From Lacticaseibacillus mingshuiensis (GTDB taxonomy: Bacteria > Bacillota > Bacilli > Lactobacillales > Lactobacillaceae), in NCBI RefSeq assembly GCF_016861785.1, contig NZ_BOLS01000012.1, positions 22,503-86,502 of the forward strand: DNA of 64,000 bases. Direction: 5' to 3'. A program made the translations under genes and the position numbers. The notes beneath the pieces are model-generated. The model saw only the letters and a list, made by a program, of their open reading frames with translations, made no database searches and was not told where the DNA came from. Position 1 is the stretch's first letter, and every line of letters begins with the position of its first letter. Shown here piece by piece: positions 1 to 7,425 of the stretch.

Positions 1-649
1 AGCGCACCGCGTTTTGAATCACGCGCTGCACATCCGGATTGTAATAACTCCGATACGTCTCATGCCCCGGCTGGAAATAGAAGATCTTGCCGTTGCCGCG
101 ATGATACGTCATCCCGCTGCGAAAGACCTCGCCGCCCGGGAACCAGCTGATGAAGATCAAGTCGTCCGGCGTCGGCACATCGAATTGCTCGCCGTACATT
201 TCCTCTTGCTCAAGCTCGATATGATCGCCGATGCCCGCCGCGATCGGATGCGACGGCTTCACATTCCAGATCCGCGCGTGATGCCCGTCCTCGCGCCACT
301 TCAGGTTGCAGGACGTGCCCATCAATTTCTTGAAGATCTTGGAAAAATGGCCAGAGTGCAGGACGATTAGCCCCATCCCGTCCATGACCCGTTGCCAGAC
401 CCGGTCCACCGTGGCGTCTTCAACGTCGCCATGCGCCATGTGTCCCCACCAAAGCAGGACATCCGTCTCGTCCAAAACACTTTGCGGCAGGCCGTTATCC
501 GGCTCATCCAACGTCGCGGTGCGCACGCGCACATCCGGCGCCGCCAAAAAACTCGCCAGCTGGCCGTGAATGCCCTCCGGATAAACGGCGCGCACCGCGG
601 GCTCACTTTTTTCATGCCGAAACTCGTTCCATACAGTCACACGAATCAT
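1..649 (-). CDS. ThuA-like domain protein (3' end cut by window edge)
   Basis: The minus strand is open from an ATG at 649 to the window edge (216 full codons). The product begins [10 protein letters not shown] and shows ThuA-family features: an HxEK stretch near the N-terminus, LLWWGH (about residue 65), LIVLHSGH (about 95), a central [13 protein letters not shown] segment and YFQPGHE near the visible end. ThuA proteins belong to the class I glutamine amidotransferase-like fold and are often found beside sugar dehydrogenases and sugar ABC systems; their reaction is not settled in most bacteria. The ribosome site GGAGGAT lies 12 nt downstream of the Gfo/Idh/MocA stop codon, so the two genes form one transcription unit. 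The C-terminus is missing only because of the window boundary. Confidence 0.85.
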   Translation of the reverse strand, partial: MIRVTVWNEFRHEKSEPAVRAVYPEGIHGQLASFLAAPDVRVRTATLDEPDNGLPQSVLDETDVLLWWGHMAHGDVEDATVDRVWQRVMDGMGLIVLHSGHFSKIFKKLMGTSCNLKWREDGHHARIWNVKPSHPIAAGIGDHIELEQEEMYGEQFDVPTPDDLIFISWFPGGEVFRSGMTYHRGNGKIFYFQPGHETYRSYYNPDVQRVIQNAVR

Positions 650-660
650 GATCTATCCTC

Positions 661-1731
661 CTAGAAGAAAACTGGCTTGCGGGTACTGGACGACTGATAG
701 ATTCCCTCGAGAATCTGCGTGACCACCAGCGCCTGCGCCGGCTGCACGATCGGCTGCTTGCGGCTCTTCACTGCATCGATCCACTGCCGCGCCTCCGTCA
801 GCGCCGGATCATCGCCTGCACCATCGAAAAAGTCCACCCCGCCGATCGTCAGATCCACGTCTTTTTGCCACAACATCTGATGGTCCTCGCCGTTGATCGT
901 CAGGCCGTGGTTCATATCCGCGCCGCCCTTGGAGCCGGCCAGCGTCGTTTTGGCCTCGCGCACATCCAGCGTGTTGAGCGCCCAGCTGGATTCAAGAAAA
1001 ATGCTGGCGCCATTTTTCATCACGACATAACCAAACGCGCTATCTTCCACCGTGAACTTCGCCGGATCCCAGGGTCCCCAGGCGTTGGCGGCATGCGGGT
1101 TGTCGCCGAGCTCGCGGTAGGTCTTGCCGACGACATAATCCGGCTCATAATTAGCCATCATCCACAGCGTCAGATCCAGCGCATGTGTGCCGATATCGAT
1201 CAGCGGCCCGCCGCCTTGTGCCTCCTGGTTCAAAAAGACGCCCCACGTCGGCACCGCGCGCCGGCGAATGGCATGGGCCTTTGCAAAATAGATATCGCCC
1301 AGCGCGCCTTCCTCGCAGATCTCATGCAGATAAAGGGAATCCTTGCGAAAACGGTTCTGATAGCCAATCGTCAAAAGCTGGCCCGTGCGCTCCGCCGCCT
1401 CCAGCATCGCCTGCGCCTGCGCGTAAGTCTTCGCCATCGGTTTTTCGCACATCACATCCTTGCCCGCCTCAAGCGCCGCGATCGTGAGTGGGGCATGTTG
1501 GGCATTTTCCGTCAACACATGCACCACATCGAGATCCTGCTTGAGCAGTTCCTTATAATCCGTCCCCCAGGTCGCGCCCGGTGCGCCATACTCGTGGCAC
1601 GCTTTCTCCGCGCGCTCCGGGATGAGGTCACAAAATGCGACAAGTGACACATCGGAAAGCTTGCTGAGAGCCGGCAAATGCTTCCCGTTGGCGATTCCGC
1701 CGCAACCAATGATGCCGATCTTGATAGTCAT
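661..1731 (-). CDS. Gfo/Idh/MocA family NAD(P)-dependent oxidoreductase
   Basis: This 356-residue cytoplasmic protein has the N-terminal Rossmann motif GIIGCGGIA (residues 6-14) and the CEKP signature (about residues 95-98) that carries the catalytic lysine of Gfo/Idh/MocA dehydrogenases. The C-terminal half is the alpha/beta substrate domain with GGGPLIDIGTHALD. Family members oxidise sugars, inositols or modified glycosides; the exact substrate cannot be read from sequence. The start is supported by AGGAGG just upstream. It is divergent from the AraC regulator at 2041 and is followed by the ThuA-like gene, a pairing common in catabolic loci for unusual sugars. The AraC protein is its likely local regulator. 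Confidence 0.9.
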   Translation of the reverse strand: MTIKIGIIGCGGIANGKHLPALSKLSDVSLVAFCDLIPERAEKACHEYGAPGATWGTDYKELLKQDLDVVHVLTENAQHAPLTIAALEAGKDVMCEKPMAKTYAQAQAMLEAAERTGQLLTIGYQNRFRKDSLYLHEICEEGALGDIYFAKAHAIRRRAVPTWGVFLNQEAQGGGPLIDIGTHALDLTLWMMANYEPDYVVGKTYRELGDNPHAANAWGPWDPAKFTVEDSAFGYVVMKNGASIFLESSWALNTLDVREAKTTLAGSKGGADMNHGLTINGEDHQMLWQKDVDLTIGGVDFFDGAGDDPALTEARQWIDAVKSRKQPIVQPAQALVVTQILEGIYQSSSTRKPVFF

Positions 1732-1780
1732 AAAGATCCTCCTTGCCGAAAAACCGGCTTTCTATTTGAGTCGGCTTTAG

Positions 1781-1805
1781 TATAATGATGACATGAAGCG
1801 CTTTC
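1781..1805. promoter_or_regulatory. Divergent promoter region with cre-like half-palindrome
   Basis: A perfect TATAAT lies at 1781-1786 on the plus strand, and the same bases read TATACT on the minus strand (complement of 1779-1784), so one short stretch could serve both genes. AAGCGCTTTC at 1796-1805 resembles the right half of a CcpA cre site. The -35 elements are weak, which would fit activation by the AraC protein. Sites seen in sequence; function inferred. Confidence 0.45.
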
Positions 1806-1842
1806 TTCCCAGGAACAAGACAAAATTGTGCCGAATAATGAC

Positions 1843-1962
1843 AGGGTGCGGAGGCCCGCGGCGTTCAGGTCTGAGCAGCTAACAGGGTCTGGTGCTTGGG
1901 GCCGCTCTAAGCCCCGAGTGCCGGACCCAGTTAGCTGCCTCAGACCTGCCGCGCGGAGCCCT
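1843..1962 (+). repeat. Concentric long hairpin element A (same family as the 7028-7395 array, inverted)
   Basis: Nested complementary arms surround the loop 1903-1910: TGCTTGGGGC/GCCCCGAGTG (1893-1902 with 1911-1920, wobble pairs), GGGTCTGG/CCGGACCC (1885-1892 with 1921-1928), CAGCTAAC/GTTAGCTG (1876-1883 with 1930-1937), AGGTCTGAG/CTCAGACCT (1867-1875 with 1939-1947) and CGCGGC/GCCGCG (1857-1862 with 1948-1953). Mismatches in the inner stem are G-U pairs if the plus strand is the RNA. The reverse complement matches the units at 7028-7395, including the GCCTCCGCACCCT flank. It sits in the leader of the AraC gene. Confidence 0.85.
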
Positions 1963-2040
1963 ACTATTCTGAAATGGCGTCGCACCCACATAAACGTTCA
2001 GTCCCCACTGCTTTCAAACCCAATCCCGGAGGCTCCCCCA

Positions 2041-2913
2041 ATGTCCACCTTCATCGAGATTCCCGTCTGGTCCGAACCGCTTCCGTTTCGCTACTTTGAA
2101 AACGATGGCGGCGGCCCTGTTTTTCCCCATCGCCACAAAGAGATCGAGATCATCCAGGCCGTGCAGAACCAGACGCGCATCGGCGTGGGGGACCGCATGT
2201 ACACGCTTGAGGCAGGGGACATCTTCTTTTTTGCCGGGGGCCAGCCGCATTATTTTCTGCCGAGCCCGAATTCCTTGCGCAACGTCTTTCAGTTCGATAT
2301 TGCGATCTTTGATGTGCAGTTGATGCAGACATCGCTGTCTGGCATCAACGAGACCATGCTGCACCGGCCGCCGTGCTCCCAGGACTGGCCCAAGCCCGTC
2401 GCCGCCGAAGTCACCCGAATCCTCGCCGCGCTGCGCCAGGCCGCAGGGGATGGGGGACTGCGCGCCACCATCATCGGCAACCTCTACCTGCTCCTGGACT
2501 GCTTCGTCCACCGCCTGCCCGAACTCAAAGATGTGCCCGCCCACAGCGCCGACCCCAACATCCTCCGCGCCCAGACCGTCACCCGCCAGCTCAACTTGAT
2601 CTACGACTACATCAATGACCATTACTTTGAGCCCATCAGCCTGCCTGCCATCGCTGGGCTCGTCGGCTTTAACCCCCAGTACTTCGCGCGGTTCTTTAAA
2701 CGCAACACCGGCTCGACATTCGGCCGCTTTCTCCTCAATTACCGTGTGATGAAAGCCTGCTTTGAACTCACCGAAAGCGATGACCCCATGCCCGACATCG
2801 CCGAGCGGTGCGGCTTTGGCAGCGTCAAGACCTTCCACCACGAATTTAAACGGGAAATGCAGACCTCGCCGCTTGAATACCGCAAGCGCATGCGCAAAGA
2901 AGGCACAGGCTGA
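2041..2913 (+). CDS. AraC family transcriptional regulator with cupin sensor domain
   Basis: The 290-residue product has an N-terminal cupin (HRHKE at about residues 27-31, then LEAGDIFFFAGGQPH) and a C-terminal AraC DNA-binding domain of two helix-turn-helix units (IAGLVGFNPQYFARFFKR, then IAERCGFGSVKTFHHEFKR). Such proteins bind a sugar in the cupin and activate adjacent catabolic genes. I chose ATG 2041 over an upstream in-frame start at 1828 because GGAGG at 2028-2032 is correctly spaced and the upstream extension would encode part of hairpin element A. Its position, divergent from the Gfo/Idh/MocA-ThuA pair, points to control of those genes. Confidence 0.9.
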   Translation: MSTFIEIPVWSEPLPFRYFENDGGGPVFPHRHKEIEIIQAVQNQTRIGVGDRMYTLEAGDIFFFAGGQPHYFLPSPNSLRNVFQFDIAIFDVQLMQTSLSGINETMLHRPPCSQDWPKPVAAEVTRILAALRQAAGDGGLRATIIGNLYLLLDCFVHRLPELKDVPAHSADPNILRAQTVTRQLNLIYDYINDHYFEPISLPAIAGLVGFNPQYFARFFKRNTGSTFGRFLLNYRVMKACFELTESDDPMPDIAERCGFGSVKTFHHEFKREMQTSPLEYRKRMRKEGTG

Positions 2914-2952
2914 GCCGTGCAAATCGCAGAATAAGCCTGACCCGCCGACCGA

Positions 2953-3023
2953 ATGACCGTGCTCGACGATAAAGCCCAGCCCGCCCCCAAATGACCGTAC
3001 CTGACCACGAGGCCCAGCCCGCC
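2953..3023. repeat. Imperfect 33-bp direct repeat, two copies
   Basis: Copies at 2953-2985 and 2991-3023 both begin ATGACCGT and end GCCCAGCCCGCC, with a 38-bp period. They lie just downstream of the AraC gene. No function is evident. Confidence 0.7.
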
Positions 3024-3085
3024 TTGGGAAAAATAGGCACGCGCCAGCCGCCCACAGCGCCGCCCAATTTTTCAACACAAAGCAC

Positions 3086-3114
3086 TTGCAACTTGGGAAC
3101 AAATGTTCGACAAT
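3086..3114 (+). promoter_or_regulatory. Promoter with LexA-like SOS box in the spacer
   Basis: TTGCAA (3086-3091) and GACAAT (3109-3114) are separated by 17 nt. The spacer contains GGAACAAATGTTCG (3096-3109), whose complement CGAACATTTGTTCC fits the Gram-positive LexA consensus CGAACRNRYGTTYC at all but one position. A repressor bound here would cover the promoter. The match is seen; regulation by LexA is inferred. Confidence 0.6.
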
Positions 3115-3145
3115 AGAAACGACAAACGAAACGGAGGGCAAAGCG

Positions 3146-3457
3146 ATGGATGTGGACGAATTAACAGCATACTTGGATGAGAACTCGAAGGTGGTCAGCA
3201 ACTTTCGCGCCAAGATGATGGCGTATGAGGTGGAGAAGAATAAGCGCCGGCAGCCGGCCAAGCGCTGGAACCAGACGCAACTCGACCGCGCCGTCGATAA
3301 GTCGCAGGCCACGTTTATGAAAAGCGTGTTCGACCAGCTGAGCGGCTCGATCAGCGCCGACAAATCCGCCAAAGAGTGGGCGACCTTCATCGATGACAAC
3401 GAGATCGCCGACAGCCTCGAGGAATCCGTGGACATGATCGACATGGACGAGGCGTAA
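3146..3457 (+). CDS. Small acidic protein of unknown function under a LexA-like box
   Basis: I do not recognise this 103-residue protein. It starts at ATG 3146 behind GGAGGG (3133-3138); an in-frame start at 3086 would lie inside the promoter and is rejected. There is no signal peptide or membrane segment. The middle is basic (KNKRRQPAKRW) and the C-terminal third is strongly acidic (about residues 80-103), predicted helical throughout. It is monocistronic: the promoter carries an SOS-type box and a strong hairpin follows the stop codon. A DNA-damage-response role is suggested only by the box. Confidence 0.7.
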   Translation: MDVDELTAYLDENSKVVSNFRAKMMAYEVEKNKRRQPAKRWNQTQLDRAVDKSQATFMKSVFDQLSGSISADKSAKEWATFIDDNEIADSLEESVDMIDMDEA

Positions 3458-3486
3458 CCTGACCCGCTCCGCAACTGCGGGCACAC

Positions 3487-3541
3487 AAATAGCGTCAACC
3501 AACTTCCTTCTCAATAGAAGGAAAGTGGTTGACGCTATTTT
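3487..3541. terminator. Long intergenic hairpin, probable bidirectional terminator
   Basis: AAATAGCGTCAACCA pairs with TGGTTGACGCTATTT, and the inner CTTCCTTCT with AGAAGGAA, around a CAAT loop. T or A tracts flank both sides. It ends the small gene at 3146. Confidence 0.8.
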
Positions 3542-3594
3542 GGTCGGCCCGGGCACGCGCCGCAGAAACGCCATCCCGCGGGCCACTCTGTCCA

Positions 3595-3900
3595 AGCCCA
3601 AACCAATCCCAGCCCACCGCGGCCGCCGCGCGGCCAAAACAGTTCCTGATTCCCTGGTATGTCCTGGGTTTTGCCGCTTTTTGCCTGCTGGGAAGCGTCA
3701 TCCAATTGCCAAAATTCGTCGCGGCCGATGCCCATTGGCTCTCAGGCTGGCTCGAAACCACGGCCCTTGCAGCGATCGGCCTGCGTCTGGACCTGCGCGC
3801 CTTTCTCAAAGAGGGGAAGCGCATCGCCTTGTTTGGCGGCGGGACCCTGGTGATGCAGGTGGCGCTTGGCGCGTTGTTGGTGCGGCTACTGGTGCGGTAA
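3595..3900 (+). pseudogene. 3' remnant of a YeiH-type (UPF0324) putative sulfate exporter
   Basis: The frame ending at 3900 encodes about 85 residues typical of the last membrane segments of YeiH/UPF0324 transporters: IPWYVLGFAAF, a loop with SGWLETTALAAIGLRLDLR and a final FGGGTLVMQVALGALLVRLL. Intact members have about 320-340 residues and roughly ten membrane helices, so about three quarters of the gene is missing. Upstream sequence runs directly into the hairpin at 3487-3541 with no start or ribosome site. I read it as a decayed gene. The family assignment rests on the GLRLDL segment and the membrane pattern. Confidence 0.6.
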
Positions 3901-4001
3901 AGTCCGCACGCCAATCTACAGAACGCGACGCCCCACTTTAACGCCCGATGCGCCTCGTCCAGGCATCTGACCACGTTTCAGTTCACCACCTATCTTTTTC
4001 C

Positions 4002-4052
4002 AGTATCAGATGTGTTACACGAAGCACGCTCGAAATCCCGAGAGGCTATTAT
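4002..4052 (+). promoter_or_regulatory. Rgg-type promoter box 1 (adhesin gene)
   Basis: AGTATCAGATGTGTTACAC (4002-4020) is followed after exactly 26 nt by the -10 hexamer TATTAT (4047-4052). There is no -35 hexamer at the usual place. The box contains the imperfect dyad GTAWCASATSTGWTAC. The same arrangement occurs at 11351-11401 (minus), 11443-11493 and 12071-12121. Confidence 0.7.
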
Positions 4053-4162
4053 CAACATAAAAGGAAATGACGGGAATCGTTGGGTTTTCGCGAATTTCGT
4101 AAGAGCCGCGGGCACACGCGCTTTGGCCGGTCGGTCAGGCGCGTGATGAAAGGGTGAGTGCA

Positions 4163-6744
4163 GTGACGCAAGGGCAATACCGCTGTGATCAAAAACGTAA
4201 TTACAAGAAAAAACGCTTCGACGAGCAAACGCATAAGTGGGTCACCGTGGTCGCATTATTGGCTATCGGGACAACGGCTGGCGTGGTCGCGCAAACACCA
4301 ATAAGCGGCACGAACGTTCAGACTGTCCGTGCCGCCGATGCGGACTCGGATGGCCATTATTCACTGACATACACAGATCCCTCAACCGACACCTCATCTT
4401 TGGTTCAGGATGTCGCAGTTTCAGGTCAGCCAGGGACCGTGATCTCCGATGCCGCCAATGATACCTATTCCGCGGCTAACATCAACACCGCCGCGGGGGC
4501 CTTGGGCTCGGGAGACCTGGCTTCGTATGTCCTTGCCGACGACCCATTTGGCGAAAATCCGTTGCCGGCGATGACCATCACTGCGGATACCAGTGACAAT
4601 CAGGTGCTTCAGCTGCAGAAAGTTGTTGCAAAAGGTATCTGGGGCACCTGCCATTGGTACATCGATACCGATAACGTCCTGCACATTGGGCCAGGGACTG
4701 GGACGGATACCAGTGCGGCTGTTTCACCATGGACGCCATACATGGCGACAGTCACTAAAATCTCAATCGATGGGAAAGTCACTTTTCCTGCTATCGCCGA
4801 TTATCTTTTTGGGTCGCTTTATAGTAACCCAAATTGGGCCCAACTGACCACGATAACAGGATTAGCCAATGTTGATACGTCACAGACGACTAGTTTTGTT
4901 GGCACCTTTAAGTTCGATCTTAAGCTTACGTCCATTGATGATCTGAGCGAGTGGAATACCAGTCATGTAACAACGTTCGCAAACATGTTCGCGGATACCG
5001 GTTCGATTCTTACCCCATTTGAGATGGATCTGTCAGACTGGCAGACGGGCAGTGCAACAAGTCTAAATTCCATGTTCGATCACTGCTACGCCTCGGATCT
5101 AGGAAGTCTTGATAATTGGGATACCAGCCATGTCACGGACATGACTAATTTGTTTTCCTATGCCCAGTCACTCACCAACATCGGTAAGTTGACCAACTGG
5201 CAAGTAGGCAATGTCACCACGATGTCTGGTATGTTCAACATTGCTAATAAATTGACAGATATTGGTGATCTCTCCGGCTGGGATGTCAGTAAGGTCACGA
5301 ACATGAATACGGCGTTCGGCTCAATGACCAGAATAGGTTCGCTTGGCGATCTCGGAAGTTGGAACACAAGTAGTGTCACAAACATGACGGCCATGTTTGG
5401 TGGAACCAGTGTGGCCAGCCTTGGGGATATCTCTCACTGGGATGTCTCTCATGTCACTGTTATGAGTGCCATGTTTTCAGGTATGCCCAACCTGACTGTG
5501 CTGGATCTGAGCGGCTGGGATACGAGGAGCGTGAGCGCGCCAACAAGTCCGACTGGCTCGTCATTTAATTTCTTCACGCCAGATACAAGCCCACTGACTT
5601 CGTCGATTGCTTCCGGCCTGCAACAAGTCACCTTTGGCCCTAATTTTACTCTTGTGCCATATTTGCCCAATCCCACCACAGACGGGTCCGACAATACAGT
5701 CTTAGAAAAAAATACTGGTTATCCGTTGATAATGGTACGGTGGATCATCCGGAGGGGCTCACCAATTTATCAAATTCAAAATGGTTTAAGTCAATGTATA
5801 CCAGTGCCGTCTATACCGGTATTCCCGGCACTTATGTCTTGGCCGCCCCTCAGGATACCGCGACGGTGACCTTTGTGGACGATGATGACAGCCAGAAAGT
5901 AGTCAGCACCCAGGACATTGTTGGGGACCGAGGGACGGATGTGGCCTATACCTTGGATGTCCCAGAGAACTACGAACTGGCGACTGGCGAAAGTGCGACC
6001 GGGACCGTGGCGGTGACGCCCGATGATACGGATGATTTCACCGTCCATCTGACTCACAAACATAGGACTGATCAGCAATCTAAAACCTTCACCCGCAAGA
6101 TCACCGTCACCAAGCCTGACAATACGGTAACGACGATCAACCAAAGCGTCACGTATAACCGCACCGTCTCTTACGATATGGTGACTGGGGCACTCGACGC
6201 AAGCGCAACTGGTTCATGGCAGCTAGAGGATGGCGACCCGTCGATCACTGGGGATGATGGCCAGCCGGTCGGCATCTGGGAGGCCTACACGCCAGATGCC
6301 ATTGAGGGCTATCAGGTCGTGGGCTCCGATGGCTCGAGCGCGGCGAAGCAAGTCACCGTCGATCCGGACACGACCCAGGACACCGAGATCGACTACACCT
6401 ATCAAGGTGCGACAGCCACCGCGACCATCACCTATGTGGATGAAAATGGCGATCCGGTCGGCGATCCGGTCACGGTCTCAGGCAACATCGGCGCCAACGT
6501 GACCTACACACCGCAATTGCCAGGTGGCTACGACTACGCGAATCCAGGCGACGCGGATCCAAAGACCATCACGATTTCCACAGGCTCGGATGACAACGTG
6601 ATCATCAAAGTGGAAAAATGGCACTCCGAATTCCCACAAGCAGGGAGCGCCAGTGGGCTGGTCCTGCAGGTAGCTGGGGCGGTCGCGCTATTGGCCGGAG
6701 CAGTGGGCCTCTTGCTCTTCAGCCGCCGGAAACGCGAACACTAA
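4163..6744 (+). CDS. DUF285/MucBP repeat surface adhesin, split by a one-base shift at an A7 run
   Basis: Two overlapping frames (to 5869, and from 5740 to 6744) together encode one cell-wall adhesin. The first has a long lysine-rich signal peptide ending near VRAADAD, a domain with GIWGTCHWYID (shared with the paralogue at 7426), and DUF285/BspA-like repeats of the W-D-T-S-x-V-T-x-M-x-x-M-F type. The second has MucBP-like modules (TVTFVDDDD, ATITYVDENGDPV) and a wall-anchor end: EFPQAGS, a hydrophobic helix and SRRKREH. The frames meet at GAAAAAAAT (A7 at 5706-5712): adding one A, or a -1 slip on A-AAA-AAT, restores the reading KYWLSVDNGTVD, matching WVSVDGGTLD in the paralogue. The start GTG 4163 follows AAAGGG; GTG 4154 is an alternative. 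It is transcribed from promoter box 1. Confidence 0.8.
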
Positions 6745-6763
6745 ATTGAATAGTTGATTGAAG

Positions 6764-6794
6764 CCGCTGACTCGAAAATGGGTCGGCGGTTTTT
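6764..6794 (+). terminator. Intrinsic terminator of the first adhesin gene
   Basis: CCGCTGAC (6764-6771) pairs with GTCGGCGG (6782-6789), followed by TTTTT. It lies 20 nt after the stop codon. Confidence 0.8.
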
Positions 6795-7027
6795 GCGTCT
6801 CGTGGGCCAAGTCATTCGCGCCTTTCACATGAGAAACCCCGTCATGACGCATGATTGCGCCGATTTTTCGCTCAAAATTGAAACAGTTTTGATACAGCTA
6901 AGTGTGTGGCCGGTGATCGCGGGCATACTGGAGATCGGGTATCGAATCTGTGGCGCGAGTCTGCTTCGTGGCCACGTATGGATCAGGCCTGCGCCAGTAA
7001 GGAGATTCCACCATCCCGCGTGCCTCC

Positions 7028-7395
7028 GCACCCTGAAGTTGGGCTGCGCGGGGCAGGGGTGAGGCATCTAACTGGTCCCGTCACTCGGGGCTAAGGGCGG
7101 CCCCAAGCGCCAGGCCCAAGTTAGCTGCTTACCCCTAAACGCCCCGCTTCGCACCCTGAAGTTGGGCTTCGGTCCGCATGGTGGAAACATCTAGGTGTCT
7201 CAAGCACTCGAGGGCTAAGACCACCCTCAAGCGCTTGAGCCAACCTAGCTGTTCCACCATCCCGCGTGCCTTCGCACCCTGAAGTTGGGCTTCGGCCCGC
7301 ATGCTCGAGGCATATAGGTACGCCCAGCGCTCGGTGGCCAAGTGCGCCACCAAGCACTAGGCTACCCTATCTGCTCGAGCATCCCGCGTGCCTTC
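7028..7395 (-). repeat. Tandem array of three ~123-bp structured repeats (elements B, C, D)
   Basis: The conserved linker GCACCCTGAAGTTGGGC occurs at 7028, 7151 and 7274, and a broken copy (GCACCCTGA) begins at 7396: periods 123, 123 and 122. Between linkers lies a long concentric hairpin. Outer arms differ between units but always pair: AGGGGTGAG/CTTACCCCT (B), ATGGTGGAA/TTCCACCAT (C), ATGCTCGAG/CTCGAGCAT (D). The next stems also co-vary (CTAACT/AGTTAG; CTAGGT/ACCTAG; ATAGG/CCTAT). Conserved unpaired or wobble positions are the loop TAAGnnC and the inner ACTC/AAGC segment. Internal A-C mismatches on the plus strand become G-U pairs on the minus strand, suggesting that any RNA is made from the minus strand. 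The array lies directly upstream of the second adhesin gene. Confidence 0.85.
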
Positions 7396-7425
7396 GCACC
7401 CTGATCAACATGGAGGAGTAATGTT

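Noticed and set aside
1828..2040. N-terminal extension of the AraC protein
   Set aside because: It would translate the hairpin element; the ATG at 2041 has the better ribosome site and begins the cupin.
2014..3498. 494-codon minus-strand open frame opposite the AraC gene
   Set aside because: It is a GC-rich shadow of the AraC gene; no family features, no ribosome site, and it crosses the LexA-box promoter and terminator.
6885..6935. A fifth Rgg-type promoter box before the second adhesin
   Set aside because: TGATACAGCTAAGTGTGTG is loosely similar, but no -10 lies 26 nt downstream; the nearest candidate CATACT is at the wrong distance.
7028..7395. CRISPR array
   Set aside because: The repeated linker is followed by about 105 nt that are self-complementary and related between units. 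CRISPR spacers are short, unrelated and unstructured, and no cas gene is nearby.
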